DNA of 52,014 nucleotides from Phycisphaera sp. (GTDB taxonomy: Bacteria > Planctomycetota > Phycisphaerae > Phycisphaerales > Phycisphaeraceae): the NCBI GenBank assembly GCA_028285385.1, contig JANQPR010000237.1, positions 1 through 52,014 on the forward strand, given 5' to 3'. The notes under the pieces were generated by a model. That model made no database searches and was not told the DNA's origin. It saw only the letters and a program-made list of their open reading frames with translations. Each line of letters begins with the position of its first letter. Position 1 is the first letter of the stretch. Positions 24,464-34,300 of this stretch are shown piece by piece. The translations under genes were made by a program, and so were the position numbers.

Positions 24464-25663
24464 ATGAGCCACCTCTTTCGCGTTCTGTCTGTACTGTCGA
24501 TCGGGTTGGCGCTAACGACTGCCGCCTTTGCCGAATCCATCCCCGCCGAAGCGGCCGCCACCCAACCCATGTCGGTGAAGCGCGTGGCGACCAACGGCCA
24601 CCTTGTCATCGTCGGCGGCGGGCTCAAGCCCGACAACGAGCCGATCTACCGCGCCGTGCTCGACCGCATCGGCCCGGATGGCAGGCTCGGCGTCCTGCCC
24701 ACCGCGTCGGGCGTCCCCGAGAAGTCCGGCCCCGGCACCGTGGAAGACTTCCGGCAGTACGCCGGCCCGAACCAGAGCATCGAACTCATCGACCTCCGCA
24801 ACGGCGAGATCGACAAGGCCCGCGACCCCGAGTGGGTGCAGCGCATCGCCGACTGCGATGGCCTTTGGTTCACCGGCGGCGTTCAGTCGCGCATCGTCGA
24901 CACCTTCCGGCCGGAAGACGAAGCCGGCGATACCCCCGCCTACGACGCGATGTGGGGCCTGCTCGACCGCGGGGGCGTCATCGGCGGCACCTCCGCCGGC
25001 GCCGCGATGATGTCCGACCCGATGATCAAGTGGGGCAACTCGCACGACGCGCTGCTGGTGGGCGTGGTGAACGACGTCGAGGACCACGGGGTCGGTGTCG
25101 GGAAGGGGATGGGCTTTTTGCCGCCTGGGGGAATCGTTGATCAGCACTTCTTCCGTCGCGGCCGGCTTGGCCGCCTTCTGGTAGCGATGGTGAACCGTAA
25201 CGCGGGGAGCGGGATGGGGGTCGGTGAGAACACGGCTTGGGTTCTGGATATGGGCGGGCAAGGCGGGTTTGAAGTGATCGGGCCTAACGGGGTCTTGCTG
25301 GTTGCACGTGGAGGTTCGAACCTATACCCCGATGGACGAAAACTGCCCAACGAGCTCACGGCGGTCTTTCTGCGGGACGGATTTCGCTTGGAAGAACATG
25401 GCCCGGGAACGCAGGACAACGCGTACGCAAGCGCTCCGACCGTCGAGCAGATCGCGGAAGCAGCGAGTGGTGCGCCGCGAGACTACGACGGTCGATTACC
25501 GGTTTTAGTCGAGTTCGTTCGACACGACCGCACGTGGCCCGCGATGACAGAGTTTCGGCTCCGCAGCCACGATAGCGACGACCCCCAACAGAATGACCGC
25601 TTCTTTCGCCTTGAGCAGGATGCTCTTTCCGCCCTTGAAGCCAAACGCAACCCCGCGCCCTGA
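24464..25663 (+). CDS. Secreted cyanophycinase-like S51 peptidase
   Basis: A 399-residue protein with a signal peptide (MSHLFRVLSVLSIGLALTTAAFA). It has the full cyanophycinase pattern: HLVIVGGGLKPDN, FTGGVQSRIVDTF, GGTSAGAAMMSDPMI with the nucleophile Ser, and GGIVDQHFFRRGRLGRLLVAM with the catalytic His. CphB cleaves the Asp-Arg polymer cyanophycin to beta-Asp-Arg dipeptides; extracellular forms (CphE-type) let bacteria feed on cyanophycin from others. ATG 24464 is preferred because it begins the signal peptide; a GTG at 24398 overlaps the upstream stop. With the peptidase before it and the transporter after it, a pathway for degrading and importing cyanophycin-like peptides is a reasonable inference. 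Confidence 0.88.
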   Translation: MSHLFRVLSVLSIGLALTTAAFAESIPAEAAATQPMSVKRVATNGHLVIVGGGLKPDNEPIYRAVLDRIGPDGRLGVLPTASGVPEKSGPGTVEDFRQYAGPNQSIELIDLRNGEIDKARDPEWVQRIADCDGLWFTGGVQSRIVDTFRPEDEAGDTPAYDAMWGLLDRGGVIGGTSAGAAMMSDPMIKWGNSHDALLVGVVNDVEDHGVGVGKGMGFLPPGGIVDQHFFRRGRLGRLLVAMVNRNAGSGMGVGENTAWVLDMGGQGGFEVIGPNGVLLVARGGSNLYPDGRKLPNELTAVFLRDGFRLEEHGPGTQDNAYASAPTVEQIAEAASGAPRDYDGRLPVLVEFVRHDRTWPAMTEFRLRSHDSDDPQQNDRFFRLEQDALSALEAKRNPAP

Positions 25664-25717
25664 AGCCAGGGGATAATCACCCACGGGCTCCAGCCTGTGC
25701 CGCCGACCACGTATCAC

Positions 25718-27364
25718 ATGCCCGACCCACAATCCCTGGATACCACCGACCACACGAGTGAGCTGAAGATTCGGATGCCGCCGGCGCTCGTGATCGTTTC
25801 GATCATCGTCGTGCTTGCGGCGGGGGCGACGCTCGTGCTGCCGCGGGGGAGCTTCGAGCGCGAGACGCGGTTCTTCGGGAACTATGTGCTACACACCGTC
25901 GAAGCGGGGCAGACGCGTGCCGAGGTGGTCGCGGCGGTGGGTGTGGAACTTCCCGACGATGCGGTGCTGATCGACGACGCGACGGGGGAGCCGGCGGTCA
26001 ACCCGTTCCCGGCCGGCGTCACGCTGCGGGTCCCCACCGGCGGTGGCTTGACCCGCGAAGCGGTAATCCCCGGCTCGTACCCGGCCCCCGGCAGCGAGGC
26101 GAAGGGGCCGCTGCAAGATGAGGCACAAACCGCGTTCGGCAACGCGGCACTCGCCGCGATCGCCGGCTTCGAGGACAAGGCCGACATCATCGCGTTCGTG
26201 TTCCTGCTCGGCGGCGCGTTCGGCGTCATGCTCTCGACCGGGGCTCTCGACCGGCTCCTGACCTGGGCGGTTGTCCGCATGGGCGACGGAAAGGCCAAGT
26301 GGCTGGTCGTGCCCGTCTCGATGACGCTGTTCTCGCTGGGCGGGGCGATCTTCGGGCTGGGCGAGTCGACGATCGCGTTCGTGCTGATCACGGTGCCGCT
26401 GGCGATCCGGCTCGGGTTCGACACGATTACCGGCATCTGCATGTGCTACCTCGCGTCGCAGATCGGGTTCGGCGGGGCGTTCTTCAACCCGTTCACCGTC
26501 GGCATCGCGCAGGCCATCGCCGAGGTGCCGTACCTGTCGGGCAACGGCGTGCGATACGTGACGTGGGCGGTCGTCACGGCCGTGGGCATCGCGTTCGTGT
26601 CCTGGCACGCGGCGCGCGTGCACCGCGACCCGACGAAGTCGCCGACCTACGCGCTCGACGAGAAGCAGCGGCAACGCCTCGGAGCGAACGGCGCGCTGGA
26701 CATCCATGCGCCGAATCTCACCGACTCGCTGGTGCTCGCCTGCGTGCTCGGGTCGGTGCTGCTCACGGCCTACGGCGTGCAGGCGTTGAACTGGTGGATC
26801 CCGGAGATGGCGGGCTGCTTTGTTGTGCTCGGCATCGCCGCGGGATTGATCGCGCGGCAGTCGCTGCGGAAGATCGTGGCCGAGTTCGTCGACGGCGCGA
26901 AGCTGATGGTCGAGCCCTGCCTGATCATCGCGGTGTCGGCGGGGATCGTGTTCGTGCTGCGTGAGGGCCGGGTGCTGGACACGATCCTGCACGCGGTGTC
27001 CCAACCGCTCGAGGCGCTGGGCCCCGGGCTGGCGTCGGTGTGCATGATGGGCATGCAGGCGCTCATCAACTTCTTCGTGCCCTCGGGCTCTGGGCAGGCG
27101 GCGATGACCATGCCCATCACCGCGCCGCTGTGCGACCTGATCGGCATCGACCGGCAGGTCGGCGTGCTCGCGTACCAGTTCGGCGACGGTTTCGGGAACA
27201 TGATCATCCCCACCAGCGCCGTGCTGATGGGTGTGCTGGGCGTGGCCAAAGTGGACTGGTCGGTGTGGCTGAAGTGGGTCTGGCCGCTGATCGTCGTGCT
27301 GCACGTGATCGGCGCGGCGGTGCTGCTGATCGTGACCTACGGGCCGGAAGCCTGGCTGCGGTGA
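25718..27364 (+). CDS. YfcC/DcuC-family membrane transporter
   Basis: A 548-residue transporter with about 12 hydrophobic segments. The first helix (ALVIVSIIVVLAAGATLVL) is followed by an extracytoplasmic loop of about 100 residues with a LysM-like look (VEAGQTRAEVVAAVG). The core shows SLGGAIFGLGESTIAFVLI, LASQIGFGGAFFNPFTVGIAQ and NFFVPSGSGQAAMTMPI, repeated hairpin signatures of the C4-dicarboxylate/YfcC family. Members move dicarboxylates or act as basic-amino-acid exchangers. Downstream of a secreted cyanophycinase, uptake of aspartate, arginine or Asp-Arg dipeptide is plausible but not shown. ATG 25718 lacks a clear ribosome site; GTG 25697 is possible. The convergent M14 gene ends three bases after it. 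Confidence 0.82.
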   Translation: MPDPQSLDTTDHTSELKIRMPPALVIVSIIVVLAAGATLVLPRGSFERETRFFGNYVLHTVEAGQTRAEVVAAVGVELPDDAVLIDDATGEPAVNPFPAGVTLRVPTGGGLTREAVIPGSYPAPGSEAKGPLQDEAQTAFGNAALAAIAGFEDKADIIAFVFLLGGAFGVMLSTGALDRLLTWAVVRMGDGKAKWLVVPVSMTLFSLGGAIFGLGESTIAFVLITVPLAIRLGFDTITGICMCYLASQIGFGGAFFNPFTVGIAQAIAEVPYLSGNGVRYVTWAVVTAVGIAFVSWHAARVHRDPTKSPTYALDEKQRQRLGANGALDIHAPNLTDSLVLACVLGSVLLTAYGVQALNWWIPEMAGCFVVLGIAAGLIARQSLRKIVAEFVDGAKLMVEPCLIIAVSAGIVFVLREGRVLDTILHAVSQPLEALGPGLASVCMMGMQALINFFVPSGSGQAAMTMPITAPLCDLIGIDRQVGVLAYQFGDGFGNMIIPTSAVLMGVLGVAKVDWSVWLKWVWPLIVVLHVIGAAVLLIVTYGPEAWLR

Positions 27365-27367
27365 CGG

Positions 27368-28945
27368 TCAATCAGCGGCCATGACGCGGACGATCGGGAT
27401 CATGCCGTCGTCGTCGACGGTGTCGCGCCACTGAGGCCACTGGTACAGGCCGTACAGTTGTTGCGGCTCGAGCACCTTGATCGCCCGGCGGGCCATCATG
27501 GGTTCCTGCTCGGCGAGCTTGGCGAGGTCGATCCACAGCGAGCCGGCGAGGAGTTCGTAGGCTTCGTCCATTTCGACATTCACGATCTGGCGGCCTCCGT
27601 AGCGCTGATAGACCGGGTCGAAGTCTTCTTCGATGCGGTCAAGCGTCGCTAGCTCGGCCGACACGGTGCGCGGGGCGTCGAGGCGCTCATAGGTCACGGT
27701 GTGCTTGTCCAGCAGGTCGGCGTAGGCGTCGGCTTGTCGCGTTGGCACGGCATAGGCCGAAGGTATCGCGACCCGTCGCTTCACAGCGATCCGCTCGGCC
27801 AAGTTCCATGCCCAGGCCGAGATTGTTTCACCGCTGTCAAGGTCGATCACGGGATACGCGAGGACGCCTCGGTGTTTATGGACCCACAGCGCGTTGGTGA
27901 CGATATCGAATGGCTTAGATCGGTAAGGGCCGTCATTCAATGCCCCGAGCGTTGCTTCGCGGAGGTCGCCGTCGGTGAGAAATCCACGGAGCAGCAGCCG
28001 ATACGCCGCGACTCGCTCGGGCAGGTCGGTCTGGGGGGCGTCGGCCGATCGTTTGATGCCGGACTCGATGATGAAGCCCAGCCCGTCGTAGAAGCTCAAA
28101 CCGTTGCGGGCGTCGTCGGGGTCGAGGGTGCTGTAGCGCAGCTCCGCATCGGGGGGCGGACCGCCAACGGTGTACCGGCGGTAGTTGTGCCTCGCTCCCT
28201 GCATCGTGGGACCCGCCGACGTCACCCACGGGAGGCCGACGTCCAGCACGTTGTCGGGCAGCAACGGCGAGTTCGCGCTGTCCATCATGATCAACGGCCA
28301 CTCGCCCCAACCCTTGTCGGTGTAGCTCTTCGAATCCCGCGTGAACTCGTGGCAGTCGACGATCACTTGCGGGCGTTCGTGTTGGACCAGCTTGTGGAGC
28401 GCGACCGTCTCGGGCTGTGAGAGGATCAGGTGGTCGCGGTTGAGGTCGAAGTCGTTGGCGTTGCGACGCTGGTCCTTGTCGACACCGTCGGGGTTTGCCA
28501 TCGGGACGGCCCACAACTCCACGCCCTTTGGCAACTCGAACGTGCCGGCCGCGATGTCGTCGATCAGGTCGAGGATGGCTTCTTTACCCGCGTGTTCGTC
28601 GCCGTGCTGGGCGCCGATGAACAACACTTTCCACCGTGGCTCGGCATCGGGGTCGGGGTCGACGTGCACGGCGAGCAGGTCCTTGCCCTCGACGCTTCGG
28701 CCAACGCTCGAGACGGCGATTGCTGCGTGTCGTTTGGCGGCGGCGTCGAGCCGGTCGGCCATCTCTGCCGAGTTGGTTAGGACCGCGGGCAGCGGCGGGC
28801 CGGGTTCGTCGGCATGGCCGACGCTGCGTACCGTCGAAGCGGCCACGGCGACCACCATCGCGACACAGCGGGTCGTGCGGGAGGCGTAGAGCTGGCACGG
28901 CATCGAGACCGAACCGTACATCCGGCGGCGCTGTCTAGAAAACAT
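27368..28945 (-). CDS. Secreted M14-family zinc carboxypeptidase
   Basis: A 525-residue protein with a signal-like N-terminus (CVAMVVAVAASTVRSVGHA). It has the M14 zinc site: FIGAQHGDEHAGKEA supplies the H-x2-E pair, VDCHEFTR supplies the third ligand, and FIIESGIKR carries the general-base Glu. NPDGVDKDQRRNANDFDLNRDHL is the substrate-binding block of this family. It would remove C-terminal residues from peptides outside the cytoplasm. The last 200 residues form an additional domain I do not recognise. ATG 28945 has AGGAG seven bases upstream. It converges on the transporter gene, so it is separately expressed but metabolically consistent with the peptidase group. Confidence 0.88.
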   Translation of the reverse strand: MFSRQRRRMYGSVSMPCQLYASRTTRCVAMVVAVAASTVRSVGHADEPGPPLPAVLTNSAEMADRLDAAAKRHAAIAVSSVGRSVEGKDLLAVHVDPDPDAEPRWKVLFIGAQHGDEHAGKEAILDLIDDIAAGTFELPKGVELWAVPMANPDGVDKDQRRNANDFDLNRDHLILSQPETVALHKLVQHERPQVIVDCHEFTRDSKSYTDKGWGEWPLIMMDSANSPLLPDNVLDVGLPWVTSAGPTMQGARHNYRRYTVGGPPPDAELRYSTLDPDDARNGLSFYDGLGFIIESGIKRSADAPQTDLPERVAAYRLLLRGFLTDGDLREATLGALNDGPYRSKPFDIVTNALWVHKHRGVLAYPVIDLDSGETISAWAWNLAERIAVKRRVAIPSAYAVPTRQADAYADLLDKHTVTYERLDAPRTVSAELATLDRIEEDFDPVYQRYGGRQIVNVEMDEAYELLAGSLWIDLAKLAEQEPMMARRAIKVLEPQQLYGLYQWPQWRDTVDDDGMIPIVRVMAAD

Positions 28946-29326
28946 GCAGCGACTCCTGTTGGGGGAAATCCCGCTTGGTTTCTGGGCACCGGGGGTTAAG
29001 GAGCAGGCCCGCCCCAGCGGCTCCGAGGCGGTTTCACTCGGGGATTATGCACTTTTCTCTTGCCCCTGGCCCGGAGTTTGCGGTACGCTTTCGACACGAA
29101 AGACGCCGACCGGCTCCCCCGGCCCGCGGCTGATCACAACCGACTTGGTCGGCTCAGGCATCGCCACCAATGTCTGACCGGCCTCGGACCCATCCGTTGC
29201 TGTCGCGTACTTCCGTGGCTCGCATTTCCCTCCGGGTCCGTTTCTTCGGCGGTTCCGTGTCTTCGGAACGATCACCGTCGGCTGCCCCATGCGGGCCAAA
29301 CCCGCGGGTTGCCTTGGAGCCCTTGC
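28946..29326. other. Gene-free divergent region
   Basis: No supported gene. On the minus strand CATAAT near 29044-29049 is a possible -10 for the carboxypeptidase gene, without a good -35. Before the pseudopilin start, GCGGG-ccaaa-CCCGC (29291-29305) is a small stem about 10 bases before the GGAG ribosome site. I see no riboswitch or RNA gene. Confidence 0.4.
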
Positions 29327-30334
29327 ATGATTCCCATCACCCCCGACCGATCGATGACCTTGCGCTTGCTCACCCCGTCGCGCCGCGCTGAGACCAGCGC
29401 GTTCACCCTGATCGAACTGCTCGTGGTGATCTCGATCATCGCGCTGTTGATCGGGATCCTGCTGCCGGCACTGGGCGCGGCGCGGGACACCGCTCGCCGG
29501 ATGCAGTGCGGCGCCAATCAGCGGAGCATCCTGCAGGCGAGCTTCTTCTTTGCCGAAGACCAGCCCGATCGGCTCATGTTCCCTTACCAGCAGCGGATCA
29601 CGGGGTTCGACACGCTCTCACACCTCTTCCCGCATTTCAGGAAGAGCGGCCCTTCGGTCGCTGATCCGGCGACGCCATCGGCCGGTTACATTGGCTCGGC
29701 CTTCGACGCGGCCGTCTGCCCGAGTACGGACAACGTGATCCGTACCGATCCAGACGCCGGTACGAACGAGGATGGCGACGCGGTCCTGACGGGTTGGCAG
29801 CCGGTCATTGCCGACGATGCGGACGGGCCGCAACAGAACTTGTTCCTGGACCTTGAGCGGCGCGACCGTCGAGGTAAATCCGGCTCGTACGGTGGCCACA
29901 GCTTCCAGGTTTTCGGCTGGGCCGAGATCGGGATCTACCGGACCGGACGCGTCACCGGCACCGACGGCATCTCTCCCAAGTATTACCGCGGGAGCAGCAG
30001 CCCGCCTGGCCGTCTCAAGACCGACCTTTGGATCACCCAGCCGTCGGACGTCATGGTCTTGGCCGACAATGACCGTGTCGGGATATTCGGTATCGCCGAT
30101 GAGGGTGAGACTCGTAGCAGCACGAACTACAGCGGCGGTGAAGCCGGTGCGGACAATCACGGCGACCTTGGGCTCAACTTCGCGTTTCTCGACGGGCACG
30201 TTGCATTTGCGTCGGAAGCCCGCGAGCAGGTTGAGACCTATTTGGACGGCATGTACGCGATGCGATTCAATCCCGAAGCATTGCAGGAAGTCGGCATCTC
30301 TTACTCGGGCAACCCGACGGAGTATGACTATTGA
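29327..30334 (+). CDS. Pseudopilin-like protein (prepilin N-methylation signal)
   Basis: A 335-residue protein with [29 protein letters not shown] at about 23-51, a classic prepilin signal cut before Phe, then [20 protein letters not shown] and, near the end, [15 protein letters not shown], the H/F-x-D-G-H end motif of planctomycete pseudopilins. These proteins pass through a type II/type IV pilus-like machine; their role is largely unknown, and the C-terminal domain probably sits outside. ATG 29327 has GGAG eight bases upstream. The PEP-CTERM gene follows 64 bases later. This repeats the pairing of a pseudopilin with a PEP-CTERM protein seen at 7068-10024. Confidence 0.85.
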   Translation: MIPITPDRSMTLRLLTPSRRAETSAFTLIELLVVISIIALLIGILLPALGAARDTARRMQCGANQRSILQASFFFAEDQPDRLMFPYQQRITGFDTLSHLFPHFRKSGPSVADPATPSAGYIGSAFDAAVCPSTDNVIRTDPDAGTNEDGDAVLTGWQPVIADDADGPQQNLFLDLERRDRRGKSGSYGGHSFQVFGWAEIGIYRTGRVTGTDGISPKYYRGSSSPPGRLKTDLWITQPSDVMVLADNDRVGIFGIADEGETRSSTNYSGGEAGADNHGDLGLNFAFLDGHVAFASEAREQVETYLDGMYAMRFNPEALQEVGISYSGNPTEYDY

Positions 30335-30398
30335 TCGGCTTCCAGTTTGTTTGTGTATTTGATTGACTTTTTTTTTTCATCCGGTGAGGAGAGATCAA

Positions 30399-31223
30399 AT
30401 GAACGAGACTTCGAAGTTCTGGATGCCTTGCTTGGCCTTGGCCGGCGTGGTCGTTTCGTCGCCGTCACACGCGGTGCTCGCCGACTTCGTCGAGACCTAC
30501 GACGGCGGCGCGCACAACGTCGCGACGCCCGTCACGAACACCGACGACGACGGCCCGCCGACGCTCGTCCTCGAGAACGACGCCCTGACCGCGTCGATCA
30601 TCAGCAGCGGCCGGGCGTCGGTGTTGGTGGATGTGACCAACGCGGCTCCGACGGTCGGGCTGACGGTGACGCAGTCGGTCGACTTCACCGTGCCCAGCAC
30701 CGCCGCCGACACGTTCATCAACAACGTGTCCCGGTTGGGCTTCCTGTTCGGTGTGACGGCGCCCGCCAACTCGACGCTCGGGCCGTCCGACGGGCTCTAC
30801 GTGTACCTCAGCGAACCCGCGGGTGACTTCGCGCCGCCGGACGTGGTGGTCGACTGGTTCGACGCGGACACCGGTTTCGTCAACGACAACGGGGGCGACC
30901 CCGCGGCAGGTTTCAACCCGCTCTCCGGCGACACGACCTATACCATGACCGCCAGCGCGACCTACAACGGCGACGGGTCGATCGACGTCACCATGGACGT
31001 GGTCGGCGGCGGGGGGCAGCAGGTGGACTACAGCGTGAACATCCCGGCCGTCGTCGGCGAGGGCACGCTGGAAGGCAGCTACCACGGGTTGTACTTCCGG
31101 AACTTCAATACGGATGCCGAGATCATCTTCGACAACTACGCCGTGACGGTCGTTCCTGAGCCAGCCGCCGCCGGATTGGTGGCCTTGGCTGGTCTGGTGA
31201 TGGTGCGGCGGCGTCGGGCGTAA
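30399..31223 (+). CDS. PEP-CTERM surface protein, paralogue of the 21436-22485 product
   Basis: A 274-residue exported protein with a signal peptide (FWMPCLALAGVVVSSPSHA), a beta-rich domain and a C-terminal VPEPAAAGLVALAGLVMVRRRR signal (252-274) for exosortase-type processing. The domain matches the 21436-22485 protein along its length (FVETYDGG, VTQSVDFT, NVSRLGFLFG, EPAGDFAP, GLYFRNF), but this copy lacks the dockerin-like module. ATG 30399 has GAGGAG upstream (30385-30390). The function of the domain is not known. A strong terminator follows. Confidence 0.82.
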   Translation: MNETSKFWMPCLALAGVVVSSPSHAVLADFVETYDGGAHNVATPVTNTDDDGPPTLVLENDALTASIISSGRASVLVDVTNAAPTVGLTVTQSVDFTVPSTAADTFINNVSRLGFLFGVTAPANSTLGPSDGLYVYLSEPAGDFAPPDVVVDWFDADTGFVNDNGGDPAAGFNPLSGDTTYTMTASATYNGDGSIDVTMDVVGGGGQQVDYSVNIPAVVGEGTLEGSYHGLYFRNFNTDAEIIFDNYAVTVVPEPAAAGLVALAGLVMVRRRRA

Positions 31224-31262
31224 CTGGGTAAGCCTCCCCGAACAACCAGAGGTATCTCTTGC

Positions 31263-31296
31263 CGCGGGGCTCTTTCGGGGGCCCCGCGTGCTTTTT
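31263..31296 (+). terminator. Rho-independent terminator after the PEP-CTERM gene
   Basis: CGCGGGGC (31263-31270) pairs perfectly with GCCCCGCG (31281-31288) across a 10-base loop, followed by TGCTTTTT. It is the clearest intrinsic terminator in the window. Confidence 0.8.
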
Positions 31297-31348
31297 GATT
31301 CGGCGTGCAGGCTTGAGTTGCTGGGCGGGGTTCCGGTAGCTTTCGGGG

Positions 31349-34300
31349 ATGGACGGAACGATCGCTCTGCCCGTAGACACCGCGCCCGAACCCACCGAGT
31401 CGGCGGCAACGCTGGACGGCCGGGCCGGTCACCTGATCCGGCACTACAACCGTATGGCCCCGTTTCTGATGAGCGTGGTCAGCGACAGCGACCTGTGGAT
31501 GTTCCTGTCGAGCCGTGGTGGGCTGACTTGCGGCCGGGGTGACGCGGGGCGGGCGCTGTTCCGCTACCAGACCGACGACCTGCTGCACGACGCACACCAC
31601 ACCATCGGGCCGTACACCCGGTTCCACGTGGATGTTGGGGGTGAGCGGGATGTCTGGGTGCCGTTCGAAAGCGAGGAACCCGGTCCGGCCCTGACGCGGA
31701 GCCTGTTCAAGAGCAAGCTCGGGAACCGCGTCACCTTCACCGAGCGGCACGACGAACACGGCCTGACGTTTTCCTACACCTGGTGCAACGCGCAGTGCTT
31801 CGGCTGGGTCCGTGAATGCGAGTTGCGACTCGACGGCGACGCGACGCCGGTGAGAGTGGATTGGCTGGATGGGCTGCGTTGTGTGCTGCCGGCCGGGGCG
31901 CACCGCGTGCTGCTCAGCGACTTCCAGTGCCTGGTCAACGCGTACCGCCGCAGCGAGGTCTTGCCGGAGACGGGGTTGGCGGTCTACCCGTTGCAGTCGC
32001 TGATCATGGACCAGGCGGTGCCCGGCGAAGCGCTCACGACGAACGTGGTCTGGTGCGACGGCGTCGAGCGACCACGCGTCGTGTTGAGTGAAGCGAGCCG
32101 GCGGCGTTTCGTCGAGACCGGTGAAGTCTTGCCCGAGCAGGAACTCAAAGGGCAGATGGCCCACTACCTCCTGCATCAACACGCGACGCTCGAGCCGGGC
32201 CAAACCCTGCGGTGGCGCACCGTGGCGGACGTCGGGCTGGACCAGTCGGACGTGGTGGCGTTGCGGTCACGTATGCGAGACGCGAGCTCGCTCGGCCGTG
32301 AGCTCGACGAGGCCATCCGGCAGAGCGATGACGAGCTCGAACGCCTGATCGCCGCCGCGGACGGCCTGCAGTGCTCGAATGACCGCGCCGCCGCCGACCA
32401 CCACCTCGCCAACGTGATGTTCAACATCATGCGCGGGGGCGTCTTCACCGACGGGTACGCGATCCAACGAGATGACCTCTCGAGCTTTGTCGCCGAGCGC
32501 AACGTCGCGGTGGCGCAAAAACACGCCGCGTCTCTGGCCGCCTGGCCAGAAAGAATGACGATCGACGACGTTCTCGATCGCGCGACGAGCCGCGGTGACG
32601 CCGACTTCGAACGCCTCTGCCTCGAATACCTCCCGTTGTACTTCGGGCGGCGCCACGGCGACCCGTCCCGGCCGTGGAATCAGTTCAGCATCCGCGTCCG
32701 CAAGGACGGCGGTTCTCGTGCGCTGGACTACCAGGGCAACTGGCGGGACATCTTCCAGAACTGGGAGGCGCTGACGCTGAGCTTCCCGTCGTTCATCGAG
32801 CCCGTGATCGCGAAGTTCGTGAACGCAACGACGCGCGACGGCTACAACCCCTACCGCGTGAGCCGGGCCGGCATCGACTGGGAGGTGCCCGAGCCCGAGA
32901 ACCCCTGGGCGGGCATCGGGTACTGGGGCGACCACCAGATCATCTACCTGTGCAAGCTCATCGAGTGGTCGCGGCGCGTGCACCCCGGCAAGCTCGCGGG
33001 CTGGCTCGGTCGCGCGGTGTTCAGCTTCGCCGACGTGCCCTATCGTCTCAAGCCGTATGACGACATCCTCGCCGACCCGGACGACACGATCGTGTTCGAC
33101 GCCGCGGCACACCGGACGTCGATGCATCGGGTGCAAGCGATGGGTGCCGACGGGCGCTTGGTCCCGGACGGAGCCGGTGGCGTGTTGCACGCGACGCTCG
33201 CCGAGAAGCTGCTGATCCCGGTGCTGGCCAAGCTCAGCAACTTCGTCGCCGACGGCGGCATCTGGATGAACACGCAGCGCCCCGAGTGGAACGACGCGAA
33301 CAACGCACTCGTCGGTCACGGCGTGTCGATGGTCACCCTGTGTTACCTGCGGCGTCACCTGCTCGAGGTCGGGGCGTTGTTCGACGAGGCCGGCGGCGAC
33401 GCGGTGGCGGTGTCGGAACCCGTTGCACACTGGTTGCGAGAAGTGGCCGACGCATTCGAGGCGTTCCAGCGGGGGGACGAGCGGGACGCGGCCCGGCCTC
33501 GCCGTCGGTTGCTCGACGCGCTGGGTCGGGCGTTCGACCGGTACCGGGATCAACTGGACAACGACGCGGGAGACAGGGTGTCGATCACGTGCCGCGGCGT
33601 CGCGGAGCGGCTGAGGGCGTTCGTCCCGGTGCTGGACGAGACTATCCGCGCGAACCGTCGGGAGGACGGGCTCTATCACTCGTACAACCTGTTGAAGGTC
33701 GTCGACGGTGCGATCGAAGTCGGCCACCTGTACCCGATGCTCGAGGGGCAAGTGGCCGTCTTGTCGTCCGGGCTCCTGACGGGCCGCGAAGTGCTCGGCG
33801 TGATCGACGCGTTGTACGCCAGCGAGTTGTACCGTGCGGACCAGCACAGCTTCATGCTCTACCCCCGGCGGGAACTCGCCGCGTTCCTCGATCGCAACGT
33901 CGCCCCACGCGCGGCCGTGGAGTCGAACCCGCTGCTTACCGCTGTGATCGACGCCGGGGACGCGACCGTGATCGCTCGGGACGCCGCCGGCGACTACCGG
34001 TTCCACGCGTCGCTGACGAACGGTCGCGCGCTCCGTGACGCTCTGGACCGACTCGCAAAAGATGACCGGTTCGGCGCGCTTGTGGCCCAGCACGGCGCGG
34101 CGGTGCGCGATGCCTACGAGCAAACGTTCAACCACCACGCGTTTACCGGGCGTTCGGGCGGGATGTACGCCTACGAGGGACTCGGCAGCATCTACTGGCA
34201 CATGGTCAGCAAGCTATGGCTGGCGATCCAGGAGAACGTCTCCTGGGCGCAGCGACATGGCGAATCGCCCGAGACGTTGAAACGGTTGATCGAGCGGTAC

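Noticed and set aside
30368-30377. A run of ten T bases before the PEP-CTERM gene
   Set aside because: No stem precedes it, so it is not an intrinsic terminator for the pseudopilin gene; it is more likely part of an AT-rich leader or promoter region.
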